A DNA stretch of 64,000 bases, taken from an uncultured Acidimicrobiales bacterium (GTDB lineage Bacteria > Actinomycetota > Acidimicrobiia > Acidimicrobiales > SZUA-35). Positions 62,677 through 64,000 of this stretch are shown here, one piece after another (positions within the stretch are counted from its first letter, which is position 1; each line of letters opens with the position of its first letter). Below the pieces are notes generated by a model that had not been told where the DNA came from, searched no databases, and worked only from the letters and a program-made list of their open reading frames with translations. The position numbers and the translations under genes are program-made. The DNA lies in assembly GCA_937922045.1 (NCBI GenBank), contig CAKZXA010000042.1:1-64000 (forward strand), read 5' to 3'.

Positions 62677-63798
62677 ATGGACATCCAGACCACGCCAGAA
62701 TCCGACTTAGCCTTCGACTTTGTTCTCCCGGCGTATGGCCGCGGATGCATTACCGATCTCCTTGGTGCAGCCCTCGGTCTTGATCCGGGCAATCAGCTAC
62801 CAGCGCAGTTTGGGTCAGGACCCCGTGTGTTGTTGGTGCTCGATGGCTTGGGCTGGCACCAGCTGCAGCGGTTTAGCGACCTGATGCCGGTGGTGTCGAC
62901 GTTCGAAGGTTCATCGATCACCACCGTTGCTCCTTCGACAACAGCGGCGGCACTCACGTCGATAACGACCGCTCTGCCGCCCGGTGAGCATGGCATCGTC
63001 GGGTATCGCATGCTGGTAGACGATGACATCTTCAACTGCCTTCGATGGGGCACCTCGGACCGCCCGGATTGTCGACGCACGATCCCGCCTCAGCTGATCC
63101 AGCCCTACCAGCCGTTCATGGGTCGTGGCATCAGTCTTGTGACCAAGGCTGACTTCCGCTCGTCGGGTTTCTCACAAGCCCACTTGCGTGGCGGTAACCT
63201 CGTTGGCTATCGAACGACCGCAGTGCTTGTGCACGAGGTCGCTCGGCTGATCGAAGAAGGCGAAGAGATCGTCTACGCCTACTACGACGGCATTGACAAG
63301 GTGGCCCACGAATACGGCCTACGCAGCGAGTACTGCAGTGAATTGCGGTTTGTGGATCGCTTGGTGGAGGATCTTTTGGAAAGCCTTCCATCGGGAACGT
63401 CGGTTATGGTTACCGCCGACCATGGCCAGGTCGATTGTGGTGTTGGCAATGTGTCGCTTCACCCTGATGTCATGGCGATGACGGATCGACTGTCGGGCGA
63501 GGCTCGTTTCCGATGGCTGCATAGTGAGGCCGACCAAGACGAGCTGATCGCTACGACCAAGCATTATCACGGGTCGCAAGCCTGGGTCGTCGGTCGCGAG
63601 CAGATGATTGAAGAGAAGTGGTTCGGCCCCGTTGTTTCGGCCGAAGCCGAGCGACGCCTTGGCGACGTTGCGCTCCTGTCGAACGACACCGGAGGGTTTG
63701 CCGACCCGGCTGACACCGGTCCATTCGAGCTTATTGGTCGTCACGGTTCGCTGACGGCCGAAGAGATGTTGGTACCGTGCATCGTAGCGACGGTGTGA
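62677..63798 (+). CDS. Alkaline-phosphatase-superfamily nucleotide pyrophosphatase/phosphodiesterase
   Basis: 373 residues. Metal-binding pattern: VLLVLDGLGW (Asp), PSTTAAALTSITTALPPGEHG (catalytic Thr), YYDGIDKVAHEYG (Asp, His), TADHGQVD (Asp-His), and a later His in TKHYHGSQ. These match type I phosphodiesterase/nucleotide pyrophosphatase proteins. No signal peptide, so cytoplasmic. Substrate unknown. ATG 62677; ends 43 bases before bpa. Confidence 0.87.
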   Translation: MDIQTTPESDLAFDFVLPAYGRGCITDLLGAALGLDPGNQLPAQFGSGPRVLLVLDGLGWHQLQRFSDLMPVVSTFEGSSITTVAPSTTAAALTSITTALPPGEHGIVGYRMLVDDDIFNCLRWGTSDRPDCRRTIPPQLIQPYQPFMGRGISLVTKADFRSSGFSQAHLRGGNLVGYRTTAVLVHEVARLIEEGEEIVYAYYDGIDKVAHEYGLRSEYCSELRFVDRLVEDLLESLPSGTSVMVTADHGQVDCGVGNVSLHPDVMAMTDRLSGEARFRWLHSEADQDELIATTKHYHGSQAWVVGREQMIEEKWFGPVVSAEAERRLGDVALLSNDTGGFADPADTGPFELIGRHGSLTAEEMLVPCIVATV

Positions 63799-63841
63799 TC
63801 CGAGCTAGACGTAGACCCACGAGGAAGGTGGCGAAAATCCT

Positions 63842-64000
63842 ATGACCGATCAACCTGTTCCTGAAACGCCTGAAATAGTAGACCCACCAGCTGCTGAGTC
63901 CGAACCCGCGGAGATGCAACCGGGAAGTGTTTCCGAACCGGCGAAGGTTATGCGCATCGGAACGATGATTAAGCAGCTTCTCGAAGAGGTGAAGGCGACC
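63842..64000 (+). CDS. bpa: Bacterial proteasome activator, N-terminal fragment
   Basis: First 53 codons only; the gene runs off the window. The acidic/Pro-rich start is followed by EPAKVMRIGTMIKQLLEEVK, which is almost identical to the segment that opens the conserved core of mycobacterial Bpa (PafE), the ATP-independent ring activator of the 20S proteasome. This implies that the organism has a proteasome. AGGAAGGTGG lies upstream of the ATG. Confidence 0.85.
   Translation, partial: MTDQPVPETPEIVDPPAAESEPAEMQPGSVSEPAKVMRIGTMIKQLLEEVKAT

Overview
The window is a high-GC bacterial chromosome segment that reads as Actinomycetota. Pointers are a DivIVA/Wag31-type polarity protein, SepF with no FtsA, an MtrA-MtrB-LpqB-like signalling triad, a DUF3040 protein, a PimB-like mannosyltransferase, and at the right edge the start of the bacterial proteasome activator Bpa. 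Several divergent features (a eukaryote-type isoleucyl-tRNA synthetase, lysine-rich tails on unexpected proteins) suggest a deep branch such as Acidimicrobiia; that assignment is inference from gene content and style, not from a phylogenetic marker.

Layout. 1-5.4 kb: 3' part of a class A penicillin-binding protein, a zinc-ribbon coiled-coil protein, a membrane protein, a histidine phosphatase, RNase P RNA (minus strand) and trpD. 5.6-9.8 kb: a possible 50-residue ORF coupled to an 1102-residue coiled-coil protein ending in a YacP-like NYN nuclease fold, then a DUF937 protein. 9.8-12.8 kb: a zinc-type dehydrogenase and an intact IS110-family element. 12.8-18.9 kb: a small Cys protein, queG, a PimB-like glycosyltransferase, an SRPBCC protein, an SMC-like protein without Walker motifs and a ROK glucokinase. 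18.9-26.3 kb: TetR, glycerol kinase, phosphofructokinase, the MtrAB/LpqB-like triad, an inositol monophosphatase-family enzyme. 26.4-37.5 kb: NUDIX, DNA polymerase IV, DUF3040, a MoxR-DUF58-transglutaminase operon, a second ROK protein, acyl-CoA dehydrogenase, HNH nuclease and a lipoate-ligase-like protein.

37.8-55.7 kb is the division and cell wall (dcw) cluster: mraZ (with an upstream MraZ-type operator), rsmH, ftsL-like, ftsI, murE, mraY, ftsW, murG, murC, murB, ftsQ, ftsZ, a YggS-type PLP protein, sepF, yggT and a divIVA-like gene. Most genes overlap by a few bases, implying one long operon. murF and murD, normally next to mraY, are missing from it. FtsW carries a ~225-residue histone H1-like lysine/alanine tail. 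55.7-64 kb: ileS (minus), a DksA/TraR-like protein that also has a lysine/alanine tail and a degenerate zinc finger, lspA, an RluD-family pseudouridine synthase, a nitroreductase with an Rrf2 regulator, a phosphodiesterase/pyrophosphatase-family enzyme, and the bpa start.

The most unusual items are the FtsW-histone-tail fusion together with the tailed DksA-like protein 13 kb away, the coiled-coil/NYN giant protein, the P-loop-less SMC-like protein, and the 5' non-coding part of the IS110 element, which is where a bridge RNA would be expected. No tRNA, rRNA other than rnpB, or CRISPR array was seen.
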